In this document: positions 1-4,924 of the stretch, piece by piece
How positions within the stretch are numbered: position 1 is the stretch's first letter
Layout: every line of letters begins with the position of its first letter
DNA from: Candidatus Nealsoniibacteriota bacterium
Lineage (GTDB): Bacteria; Patescibacteriota; Minisyncoccia; Minisyncoccales; MHMH01
Direction of reading: 5' to 3'
Length of the DNA stretch: 7,447 bases
Assembly: GCA_016186525.1 (NCBI GenBank)
Contig: JACPLM010000025.1
Coordinates: 1-7,447 of the forward strand
Notes under the pieces: generated by a model
What the model was told of the DNA's origin: nothing
Databases searched by the model: none
Seen by the model: the letters and a program-made list of their open reading frames with translations, nothing else
Translations under genes and position numbers: made by a program

Positions 1-1
1 A

Positions 2-526
2 ATGAATGCCGTCATAGATTCCATTAAAAATCAGGGGGTAGAAAGCAAAGATTTAAAAACCGCAAGTTTTAATATTTCACCACGCTATGAATGGCGAGAA
101 AAAGAAGTTTGCGCTAATTATCCCTGCCCCTCAGAAAGAGTTTTAGTAGGTTATGAAGTTTACCAATCCTTGCAGGTGAAAATAAGGGCTTTAGATAAAG
201 TCGGCGCGATTATCCAGGGGGCTTCGGATATGGGAGCTAACGATGTCAGCGGTTTGCAGTTTACGGTTGAGAATGAAGACGAATTGAAGAGCCAGGCAAG
301 GAAACAGGCCATTGATGAAGCTAAGGCTAAAGCAAAAGAGCTATCTTCGCAGCTTGGAGTGGATTTAGCGAGAATTGTTAATTTCTCGGAATCCGGAAGT
401 TTCCCCATTCCTTATTATAGCTTTGAGAAATCGGCTATGGGGGGAGCTGCGCCGGAAGCCCCGCAAATAGAAACAGGGGAAAATAAAATTGAAGCAACGG
501 TCACTATTACTTACGAAATTCGTTGA
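2..526 (+). CDS. SIMPL (DUF541, YggE-like) domain protein, 5'-truncated by the window
   Basis: The 174 visible residues match the middle and end of a SIMPL/DUF541 domain. They show a GVESKDLKTASFNISPRYEW segment (family pattern: G-[IV]-x-x-x-D-[IL]-x-T...P-x-Y), a YEVYQSLQVKI strand, a GAsDMGANDVSGLQFTVE segment, an Ala/Lys-rich helix (residues about 96-117) and a final GENKIEATVTITYEIR strand. SIMPL proteins are normally about 230-250 residues with an N-terminal signal or membrane anchor, so roughly 60-80 residues are missing; the ATG at base 2 is probably internal. They are usually exported or periplasmic and have been linked to oxidative stress tolerance (E. coli YggE), but the biochemical role is unknown. 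The residues CANYPC (about 37-42) could form a disulfide if the protein is outside the cell. The next gene follows within a few bases, so the two are probably co-transcribed. Confidence 0.85.
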   Translation: MNAVIDSIKNQGVESKDLKTASFNISPRYEWREKEVCANYPCPSERVLVGYEVYQSLQVKIRALDKVGAIIQGASDMGANDVSGLQFTVENEDELKSQARKQAIDEAKAKAKELSSQLGVDLARIVNFSESGSFPIPYYSFEKSAMGGAAPEAPQIETGENKIEATVTITYEIR

Positions 527-537
527 AAGATGGACAG

Positions 538-1230
538 ATGAAAATTTTTCCTGCGGTTACAACAATTTTTGACTGGCGGAGCAAGCTCAAAGAAGTAAAA
601 GAGTTAAACCTAAAAGAGGTCGCTCTTTTTTTAACTTGCGCGAATTACGAGGAGAGGCAGGAAATTTACGATTTCCTTAAAGAAACAAAAATCGAAAAAG
701 TTCCTTTTGCCCACATAAGAACGGATATGCAAATGGAAGAAATGGAATATTTGATAAAAATTTATCACACGGAAGTTTTTAATATACACACTAAAAGAGA
801 ATACCAGTATCCCGCAGATTACGAGAAATACAAAAAGATGATTTATATCGAAAACACATATGAGCCATTTGACGAAAAAGAAATCAAAGATTTCGCGGGG
901 ATATGTCTAGATGTCGCACATCTGGAAAACAGCAGAATATTCAAACCCGAGCTCTATAATCACAACATTAAGGTCATAGAAAAATACGGTTGCGGCTGCA
1001 ATCACATAAGTCCGACTAAGAATTTTTCTCTTTACGATGTTAAAAAAGAAGACGAATCGGAAAATTGGAATGCCCATGTTTTAGACAATCTGTCGCAGCT
1101 TGATTATTTAAAAAGCTACCCCAAAAAATATTTCGGAAAATTAGCGGCTATTGAAATGGAAAATAGCATTAAAGACCAGCTGAAGGCGAGAGATTATATG
1201 CTTAAACTTTTAGGACAGGCAGCTTCGTGA
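538..1230 (+). CDS. TIM-barrel protein of the xylose-isomerase/AP-endonuclease-2-like superfamily, function unknown
   Basis: This is a 230-residue soluble protein without a signal peptide. Beta strands that end in potential metal ligands recur in the order expected of a xylose-isomerase-like barrel: FAHIR (57-61), FNIH (81-84), IYIENTYEP (102-110, Glu105), ICLDVAHLE (122-130, Asp125 and His128), CNHIS (154-158, His156) and AIEMEN (204-209, Glu206/Glu208). A Glu-Asp-His-Glu set of this kind binds divalent metal in sugar isomerases and endonuclease IV. The assignment comes from this pattern and not from a recognised family, so the substrate is unknown. I chose the ATG at 538 (MKIFPAV); a TTG at 523 in the same frame overlaps the previous stop codon as TTGA and would add five residues, but neither start has a clear Shine-Dalgarno site. 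The stop overlaps the TATAAT of the next operon's putative promoter region by adjacency. Confidence 0.75.
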   Translation: MKIFPAVTTIFDWRSKLKEVKELNLKEVALFLTCANYEERQEIYDFLKETKIEKVPFAHIRTDMQMEEMEYLIKIYHTEVFNIHTKREYQYPADYEKYKKMIYIENTYEPFDEKEIKDFAGICLDVAHLENSRIFKPELYNHNIKVIEKYGCGCNHISPTKNFSLYDVKKEDESENWNAHVLDNLSQLDYLKSYPKKYFGKLAAIEMENSIKDQLKARDYMLKLLGQAAS

Positions 1231-1236
1231 TATAAT
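1231..1236 (+). promoter_or_regulatory. Putative -10 element ahead of the ferritin/VKOR/DoxX/SOD operon
   Basis: A perfect TATAAT starts one base after the stop codon of the TIM-barrel gene and 55 bases before the ferritin-like start codon. The best -35 at a 16-base spacing is only TTTAGG (1209-1214, three of six consensus bases), inside the upstream coding region. A weakly recognised sigma-70-type promoter is plausible, possibly one that needs an activator. In an AT-rich genome TATAAT can arise by chance, so confidence is moderate. Confidence 0.4.
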
Positions 1237-1268
1237 TAAACTTGGAAGGTCGAAAGAATATCATTAAC

Positions 1269-1280
1269 AATAAATTTATT
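1269..1280 (+). repeat. 12-bp AT palindrome in the leader of the redox operon
   Basis: AATAAATTTATT is a perfect 12-base palindrome lying between the putative -10 box and the ferritin-like start codon at 1292. Its place in the leader of an iron/superoxide operon would suit a repressor operator. However, the symmetry does not extend outward, it does not match a Fur or PerR box, and AT-only palindromes occur often by chance. Confidence 0.25.
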
Positions 1281-1291
1281 TTATCAAAAAT

Positions 1292-1573
1292 ATGTTATCT
1301 CAATTGCCGGTCAATTTCGAAAAAGTGGCGAAAGGCGATCTTAATAAAGAAATATTAAGAGCGGGGATGATTGCCGAGCTGGATGCCGTAAGTTTTTACG
1401 AACAAATGGCAGCCATAACGGATAATGAAGACGTTAGGAAAGTTTTGCTGGATATTGCCAAAGAAGAGAAAACCCACATTGGGGAGTTCGAGACCCTTCT
1501 TTTAAGGGAAGACGGGGAACAGGTTAAAGAAAATGAAAAAGCCAGAAAAGAGGTTGAGGCATTAACTCGATGA
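1292..1573 (+). CDS. Encapsulated-ferritin-like (EncFtn-type) small ferritin-family protein
   Basis: This 93-residue protein has two helices of a half-ferritin: residues 19-43 (EILRAGMIAELDAVSFYEQM) and 46-72 (EDVRKVLLDIAKEEKTHIGEFETLLL). Glu29, Glu59 and His62 have the same 30- and 33-residue spacings as the iron ligands Glu32, Glu62 and His65 of Rhodospirillum rubrum EncFtn, and Tyr36 falls where Tyr39 lies. It also strongly resembles, from memory, the ferritin-like N-terminal domain fused to the Pyrococcus furiosus encapsulin shell. Family members dimerise to build a ferroxidase centre and deliver iron into an encapsulin cage. No encapsulin gene is present here, and the C-terminus (EKARKEVEALTR) shows no obvious cargo-loading peptide, so it may act alone in iron oxidation or peroxide handling. 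No Shine-Dalgarno site precedes the ATG. Its TGA overlaps the VKOR ATG as ATGA, which suggests translational coupling. Confidence 0.8.
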   Translation: MLSQLPVNFEKVAKGDLNKEILRAGMIAELDAVSFYEQMAAITDNEDVRKVLLDIAKEEKTHIGEFETLLLREDGEQVKENEKARKEVEALTR

Positions 1574-1977
1574 AATTTATGACTGCCCAGGCTTTGATTT
1601 TTACCTTAGCTATAATCGGAATCGCTGAAACGGCATATTTAATCCGCAAGAAGCTGGCCAAATCAGCCCCTGTCTGCATTATTGGCCAAGAATGCAATAA
1701 AGTTCTTGAAAGCAAGTATAATAAATTTCTTGGCATTCCCAATGAAGTTTTGGGTTTATTTTTTTATGTCGCCGTTTCCTTGCTCGCAGCCTTTTTAGTT
1801 ATTGGGATGGGACCTATTCTTTGGTGGAAAAGATTGGCAGAAATATTGATTTTTTCAGCCGCAGTGATGTCGTTAGGCCTTGTTTATATCCAATGGCGGA
1901 TAATTAAAGCTTGGTGTTCTTGGTGCTTGATATCTGCTATTACGGTTTTTTTAATGGCAATTATTATTTTAATATAA
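1570..1977 (+). CDS. Stand-alone vitamin K epoxide reductase (VKOR) family membrane thiol oxidoreductase
   Basis: This is a 135-residue polytopic protein with about four membrane helices (near residues 5-25, 59-79, 86-107 and 118-135). VKOR hallmarks are present: the active-site CxxC, Cys116-Ser-Trp-Cys119, at the start of the last helix; the loop cysteine pair Cys36 and Cys42; the conserved NKVLESKYNKFLGIPNEVLG segment (Ser48, Gly55-Ile-Pro-Asn58). Bacterial VKORs reoxidise a DsbA-like thiol oxidase outside the membrane and pass electrons to quinone. Many carry a fused thioredoxin-like domain; this one does not, and no DsbA-like gene is in the window, so the partner is unknown. It is translationally coupled to the ferritin-like gene and lies 4 bases ahead of the first DoxX gene. 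That context suggests its quinone-linked thiol chemistry serves the oxidative-stress module as well as, or instead of, general disulfide formation. Confidence 0.9.
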   Translation: MKFMTAQALIFTLAIIGIAETAYLIRKKLAKSAPVCIIGQECNKVLESKYNKFLGIPNEVLGLFFYVAVSLLAAFLVIGMGPILWWKRLAEILIFSAAVMSLGLVYIQWRIIKAWCSWCLISAITVFLMAIIILI

Positions 1978-1981
1978 TTTT

Positions 1982-2344
1982 ATGAAAGTAAATTCTTTCC
2001 ATATTCTTCGCGTAGGAGTGGCCGTCACTTTTCTATGGATTGGCGTTTTAATCTTTAAATCTCCCGAAGCATGGGGTGGGTTTTTACAGCCTTGGGCGGC
2101 CGGCCTCTTATTAATTCCCTTAAAAATTGCTATGATTGCCACAGCAATTTTGGATATTTCAATTGGAATCGCGCTTTTGGCGGGCTTCTTAACGTGGCCG
2201 GCAGCTTTGCTGGGATCTTTCCATTTAATAGTCGTTTTAATAGTTTCTGGCATTAACGCCATAACGGTGAGGGACTTAGGGCTTCTCGCCGCGACAATCG
2301 CTCTTTTTACAAGTTCGTTCCCAAAATTTAAAATTAATAATTAA
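1982..2344 (+). CDS. DoxX-like family membrane protein (first of a tandem pair)
   Basis: This 120-residue protein has about four hydrophobic segments (near residues 8-25, 41-58, 60-90 and 96-112). It starts with LRVGVAVTFLWIG and has a DISIGIALLAGFLT turn-helix, a GSFHLIVVLIVSG segment and a VRDLGLLAA motif (Arg97, Asp98, Gly100), all typical of the divergent branch of the DoxX/DoxD superfamily. DoxX proteins are small four-helix membrane proteins; DoxD/DoxA form thiosulfate:quinone oxidoreductase in archaea, and mycobacterial DoxX ties superoxide dismutase to a thiol oxidoreductase at the membrane. The exact activity here cannot be read from the sequence. The gene is 4 bases after VKOR and 17 bases before a second, more canonical DoxX gene. 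No Shine-Dalgarno site is visible; the start is the first ATG in frame and places Arg10 just before the first helix. Confidence 0.75.
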   Translation: MKVNSFHILRVGVAVTFLWIGVLIFKSPEAWGGFLQPWAAGLLLIPLKIAMIATAILDISIGIALLAGFLTWPAALLGSFHLIVVLIVSGINAITVRDLGLLAATIALFTSSFPKFKINN

Positions 2345-2361
2345 TTCAAATAATAAATTTT

Positions 2362-2724
2362 ATGTTTTTACAACAATTATCGCAATTTAACGATTTCGGA
2401 CTTTTCTTGCTGCGTTTGGCAGTTGGCTTGATATTTTTAGCCCACGGGATTCAAAAGAGGGGAATGTGGAAAATGAAGCCTTCGCCTGAAATGCCTTCCA
2501 AAATGATTAATATAATGAGAATGCTTTCTATAATCGAACCTTTAGGCGGCATCGCTTTGATTTCAGGGATTTTTACCCAGTTAGCGGCAATTGCATTGGC
2601 TTTAGTTATGATAGGAGCCATTTATTTCAAGATAGCTATTTGGAAAAAGAAACTTACCGAACCCGGCGGCTGGGAGTTTGATTTAGTGTTATTGGCGGCT
2701 AATTTAGCCATTATTTTCAATTAA
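2362..2724 (+). CDS. DoxX family membrane protein (second of a tandem pair)
   Basis: This 120-residue protein carries the canonical DoxX signature: LLRLAVGLIFLAHGIQK (16-32, with Arg18, His28 and Gly29), IIEPLGGIALISGIFTQLAA (57-76, Glu59-Pro60 and Gly62-63) and GGWEFDLVLLAANLAI (102-117). Four membrane helices are predicted by eye. It belongs to the classical DoxX branch and is clearly different in sequence from its equally long upstream neighbour, so the pair may form a heteromeric membrane component and not a recent duplication. DoxX next to superoxide dismutase recalls the mycobacterial SodA-DoxX-SseA membrane-associated oxidoreductase complex; here SOD follows after 20 bases, and VKOR is the only thiol enzyme nearby. 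No Shine-Dalgarno site is seen before the ATG; translation may depend on the AT-rich leader or on reinitiation. Confidence 0.88.
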   Translation: MFLQQLSQFNDFGLFLLRLAVGLIFLAHGIQKRGMWKMKPSPEMPSKMINIMRMLSIIEPLGGIALISGIFTQLAAIALALVMIGAIYFKIAIWKKKLTEPGGWEFDLVLLAANLAIIFN

Positions 2725-2744
2725 ATTCTAAAATATTTAAAAAT

Positions 2745-3338
2745 ATGAAAAATTACGGAGAAATAAAAAATTTGCCTTTTAAAGAATTAAACGGCATTTC
2801 CCAAAAAACAATTGATATTCATTGGGGTAAACTCTATCAGGGATATGTTAAAAAGTGGCAGGAAATCCAAGAAAAATTAGAAAATATTGACTTGTCCTCT
2901 GCCAATGCGACTTTTTCTGAAGTAAGAGAATTAAAAGTAGAGCAAACATTTGCGGCTAACGCAGTTCTTTTACATGAGGCGTATTTTGATATATTGGGCG
3001 GTGAAGGCAAAGAGTCGGGAAAAGTTATAGAAGCAATTGCGAAAGATTATAATTCTTTTGAAAATTGGCTGGCGCATTTTAAGGCATTGGGTTTAACGGC
3101 TCGCGGCTGGGTTGTTTTGGCTTATGATTTTAACGACGGAAAGTTAAGAAATTATATAGCCGACGCCCATAATCTTTACGGAATTTGGGGAGCAGCCCCC
3201 ATTGTTGTTTTAGATGTTTACGAGCACGCCTATTTCATTGATTTTGGCTCTGATAGAAAAAGCTACATTGAGGCGTATTTCAAAAATCTTAATTGGGAGG
3301 CAATAGATAAGAAATATAATAAAATTGCGCGTTCTTGA
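2745..3338 (+). CDS. sod: Divergent Fe/Mn-family superoxide dismutase
   Basis: This 197-residue protein is near the usual SOD length. All four metal ligands can be placed: His26 (DIHWGKLYQGYV), His77 (LLHEAYFDIL), Asp157 and His161 (VVLDVYEHAYFIDF); gateway Tyr34 is also present. It converts superoxide to oxygen and peroxide. It differs from textbook SODs: the HHxxHH patch around the first ligand is reduced to one His (Trp27, Leu30 and Tyr31 in the other places), the GGHxNHxxFW block is replaced by ANAVLLHEAYF, and the DVWEHAYY block has Tyr159 for Trp. No Asn-Gln pair marks the second-shell glutamine; His142 in DAHN may occupy that place. Iron or manganese therefore cannot be assigned. There is no signal peptide, so it is cytoplasmic unless tethered through DoxX. 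It closes the operon; the -35 box of the next gene overlaps its TGA. Confidence 0.9.
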   Translation: MKNYGEIKNLPFKELNGISQKTIDIHWGKLYQGYVKKWQEIQEKLENIDLSSANATFSEVRELKVEQTFAANAVLLHEAYFDILGGEGKESGKVIEAIAKDYNSFENWLAHFKALGLTARGWVVLAYDFNDGKLRNYIADAHNLYGIWGAAPIVVLDVYEHAYFIDFGSDRKSYIEAYFKNLNWEAIDKKYNKIARS

Positions 3339-3363
3339 CAAAAGATTGATTTGGGATTATACT
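3335..3363 (+). promoter_or_regulatory. Near-consensus sigma-70 promoter for the TraR/DksA-type gene
   Basis: A perfect TTGACA (3335-3340) is followed by a 17-base spacer and TATACT (3358-3363), five of six consensus bases. Transcription would begin near 3370, giving a leader of about 30 bases before the ATG at 3401. The -35 box overlaps the SOD stop codon (TGA, 3336-3338). The downstream gene can thus be transcribed on its own even if it also receives read-through from the redox operon. Confidence 0.8.
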
Positions 3364-3388
3364 AATGTAGTTCCTAAAAAATAAAAAT

Positions 3389-3396
3389 AGGGGAGG
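3389..3396 (+). promoter_or_regulatory. Shine-Dalgarno site of the TraR/DksA-type gene
   Basis: The G-rich run AGGGGAGG ends 4 bases before the ATG at 3401. It fixes the start and stands out because the genes of the preceding operon have no such site, which suggests this gene is translated more strongly or under different control. Confidence 0.75.
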
Positions 3397-3400
3397 GCGC

Positions 3401-3733
3401 ATGGTAAGCGAAGACGTGAGAGAGGAATACAAGAGGAGGCTTTTGTCAAAGAGGGAGATTTTGAAAAACAACCTATCATCTCTTTGTGTTCCGCAACAGG
3501 AAGATGAGAGGAGAGAGGTGGGTAATTATGAGCCAGATCCATGGATTTTTAACAACGCCTGCTTCATAGTATTGCAAAGATCTATTTCTCAAATAGATAG
3601 GGCGCTTGATATTCTTAAGAACGATCCCCAGAGATATGGGATTTGCGAAAAATGCTGCCAGCATATACCGGCAGAAAGACTTGAGATTATGCCTCAAGCA
3701 ACCGCCTGCGCAGTTTGCCCGAATTATATATAA
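3401..3733 (+). CDS. TraR/DksA-type C4 zinc-finger protein
   Basis: This 110-residue cytoplasmic protein has a basic N-terminal helix (residues 5-28), a middle helix (about 50-74) and a C-terminal zinc finger, Cys82-x2-Cys85-x17-Cys103-x2-Cys106, in the family context YGICEKC...ERLEIMPQATACAVC. DksA/TraR proteins insert a coiled coil into the RNA polymerase secondary channel and adjust initiation at stress and ribosomal promoters. The DxxDxA tip of E. coli DksA is not recognisable here; the tip region is PQQEDERREVGNYEPDPWIF, so an effect on RNA polymerase is inference only. The extra Cys86 next to Cys85 and Cys29 could make the finger sensitive to oxidation, which would fit the adjacent redox genes, but this is speculative. 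It has its own strong promoter and Shine-Dalgarno site and ends at a hairpin terminator. Confidence 0.88.
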   Translation: MVSEDVREEYKRRLLSKREILKNNLSSLCVPQQEDERREVGNYEPDPWIFNNACFIVLQRSISQIDRALDILKNDPQRYGICEKCCQHIPAERLEIMPQATACAVCPNYI

Positions 3734-3741
3734 ATAATAAC

Positions 3742-3770
3742 AAAGAGGCCCATAAGGCCTCTTTCAATTT
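3742..3770 (+). terminator. Intrinsic terminator after the TraR/DksA-type gene
   Basis: AAAGAGGCC (3742-3750) and GGCCTCTTT (3756-3764) form a perfect 9-bp stem with a CATAA loop, followed by a modest T-rich tail (CAATTT). The A run on the left arm means the same hairpin could also stop minus-strand transcripts coming from the recombinase gene, whose 3' side then reads TTTGTTATTATTT. Confidence 0.8.
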
Positions 3771-3797
3771 GGTAAACTAACAGTAAAATGTTATTAT
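3769..3797 (+). promoter_or_regulatory. Putative promoter for the small basic reading frame
   Basis: TTGGTA (3769-3774, four of six consensus bases) and TATTAT (3792-3797, five of six) are separated by exactly 17 bases. The predicted start point, about 7 bases after the -10 box, falls on the ATG at 3804. The elements are good in spacing but not perfect, and the surrounding sequence is AT-rich. Confidence 0.45.
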
Positions 3798-3803
3798 ATA
3801 GAT

Positions 3804-3923
3804 ATGAAAGCAAAAAAATATTCTCAAAAAAGAGTTTTCAGAAAGAAGGATTTTCAACTGCCGAAAACAAAGATAAGGCTAAGAACGGTAGCTTCGAGAT
3901 TGAAGCATAGAAACGTAGAGTAG
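3804..3923 (+). CDS. Small, highly basic 39-residue protein, unknown (possible leaderless gene)
   Basis: An ATG at 3804 opens a 39-codon frame ending in TAG at 3921-3923. The product begins MKAKKYSQKRVFRKKDFQLP and ends RTVASRLKHRNVE. Fifteen of 39 residues are Lys or Arg against one Asp and one Glu, a composition typical of ribosome- or nucleic-acid-binding peptides; I recognise no family. There is no Shine-Dalgarno site, but a promoter with correct spacing would start the transcript at or next to the ATG, consistent with a leaderless mRNA. It lies after a terminator and 28 bases from the end of the convergent recombinase gene. The alternatives are a small non-coding RNA from the same promoter or a chance frame. 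Confidence 0.4.
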   Translation: MKAKKYSQKRVFRKKDFQLPKTKIRLRTVASRLKHRNVE

Positions 3924-3936
3924 GGTAGTAATATTG

Positions 3937-3945
3937 TGCGACACT
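3937..3945 (+). repeat. Direct repeat TGCGACACT, copy next to the 3' end of the recombinase gene
   Basis: TGCGACACT lies 7 bases beyond the recombinase stop codon and recurs exactly at 4935-4943, beyond its start codon, in the same orientation. Both copies are preceded by ATT (ATTG here, ATTCT at the other). A one-mismatch copy, TGCGACGCT, is at 5010-5018. The flanking sequences otherwise differ, so it could be an att half-site or a coincidence. Confidence 0.4.
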
Positions 3946-3951
3946 TAGTTG

Positions 3952-4908
3952 CTACTGCTTTAAATTTTTTCCGCTATGGTATTGGCGGTGTACGTCTCTC
4001 AGATGTTTATTGGTCACGTGAGTATAAATTTGAGTGCTGGTGATACTGCGATGGCCTAAAAACTCTTGGATAGTTCTTAAATCTACTCCTTGTTCTAATA
4101 GGTCGGTTGCCATGCTGTGACGCAAAGTATGAGGGGTAGCAAAAATAGGCACTCCTCCTAAAATGTCATACTTTTTGACCAATCTTTCTATAGATCTGGG
4201 AGTTAACCGCCTATCAGCTCCTTTTTGCGCTTTGTAATTTATAAACAAGGCTTTTTCTTTGTCTTGGCGGGTAGCTAAATACTTCTTAATCCAAGAAAGC
4301 GCTCTTTCTGAAAAATAAACAGTCCTAGGATAGCCTCCTTTGCCTATTACGCCTAACTCTAAATCATTTTTATCTTTAATATTGGCAAACTGCTCTCTGT
4401 TGAGTTTAGTCAGCTCGGCTATCCTTAGGCCGGTGGAAAAAAGCGATTCTAAAATAGCCCTATCCCGCAAACCATCCGGCTTCTTTATATCCGGCGCCAT
4501 TAAAAGCTTCTCTATCTGGTCTAATGTGAGGAATTTGACGGTTTTTTGAGTCCTGGCGTCCTTTGGCAGGGCTATTTTATCAGGAGGCATACTTTCTATA
4601 TCTTTGGCTATAAAATAGCCCAAAATGGCCCTTAGCGCGATAAGATAGTAGTTTTGGGTGCTCTTCTTTAAGGGGGCGCCTTTTTTGGCCTGCGAGCGGG
4701 ATAAATACAGCCTATAAGCCCAGATATCCTCGGGAGACAGTTCGCTTGGCTTAATGCCGGTCTTTTTAGCGGCTTTTAACCAGTACACAAATTTATCAAG
4801 ATATCTTTTATAATTCTCCTGAGTTTTATCCGATAAACCTTTTTCCACTTCGCAATAATCTAAAAAGTCCGGGATATGTTTAATAATGGGTTTGTTTAGT
4901 TGTTCCAT
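3952..4908 (-). CDS. Tyrosine recombinase of the XerC/XerD (phage integrase) family
   Basis: This 318-residue protein has a SAM-like core-binding N-terminal domain (about 8-105, with the KGLSDKTQENYKRYLDKFVYWL segment) and a catalytic C-terminal domain (about 122-305). All six active-site positions are present: Arg162 (STGLRIAEL), Lys190 (GKGGYPRTV hairpin), His260 and Arg263 (HTLRHSMATDLL), His286 (LGHRSI) and nucleophile Tyr295 (TQIYTHV). Such enzymes cut and rejoin DNA through a 3'-phosphotyrosine at two inverted arms around a 6-8 bp centre. The length and organisation fit Xer recombinases for chromosome dimer resolution, but a mobile-element integrase cannot be excluded. It stands alone with no excisionase or phage genes. 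No clear promoter is seen; the upstream 130 bases are filled with inverted repeats. No Shine-Dalgarno site precedes the ATG. Confidence 0.93.
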   Translation of the reverse strand: MEQLNKPIIKHIPDFLDYCEVEKGLSDKTQENYKRYLDKFVYWLKAAKKTGIKPSELSPEDIWAYRLYLSRSQAKKGAPLKKSTQNYYLIALRAILGYFIAKDIESMPPDKIALPKDARTQKTVKFLTLDQIEKLLMAPDIKKPDGLRDRAILESLFSTGLRIAELTKLNREQFANIKDKNDLELGVIGKGGYPRTVYFSERALSWIKKYLATRQDKEKALFINYKAQKGADRRLTPRSIERLVKKYDILGGVPIFATPHTLRHSMATDLLEQGVDLRTIQEFLGHRSITSTQIYTHVTNKHLRDVHRQYHSGKNLKQ

Positions 4909-4924
4909 AAATATAATGCTAATG

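Noticed and set aside
2..4. ATG at base 2 as the true start of the SIMPL gene
   Set aside because: The encoded protein starts in the middle of the domain and lacks the expected N-terminal signal region, so the gene most likely begins before the window.
160..408. Minus-strand open frame opposite the SIMPL gene
   Set aside because: The plus strand encodes a clear SIMPL domain here; the antisense product has no recognisable features and no start signals.
523..525. TTG start overlapping the SIMPL stop codon for the TIM-barrel gene
   Set aside because: The ATG at 538 starts just before the first beta strand and is the commoner start codon; the five extra residues (MKDGQ) add nothing recognisable. 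It cannot be excluded, because neither site has a Shine-Dalgarno sequence.
2071..2256. Plus-strand frame overlapping the first DoxX gene
   Set aside because: It lies wholly within the DoxX gene in another frame, has no Shine-Dalgarno site and encodes nothing recognisable, while the DoxX frame has family motifs from end to end.
3891..3906. Hairpin GCTTC/GAAGC as part of a tRNA or structured RNA gene
   Set aside because: Only five base pairs, with no T-loop GGTTCGANNCC-type sequence or acceptor stem around it; no tRNA or rRNA is visible anywhere in the window.
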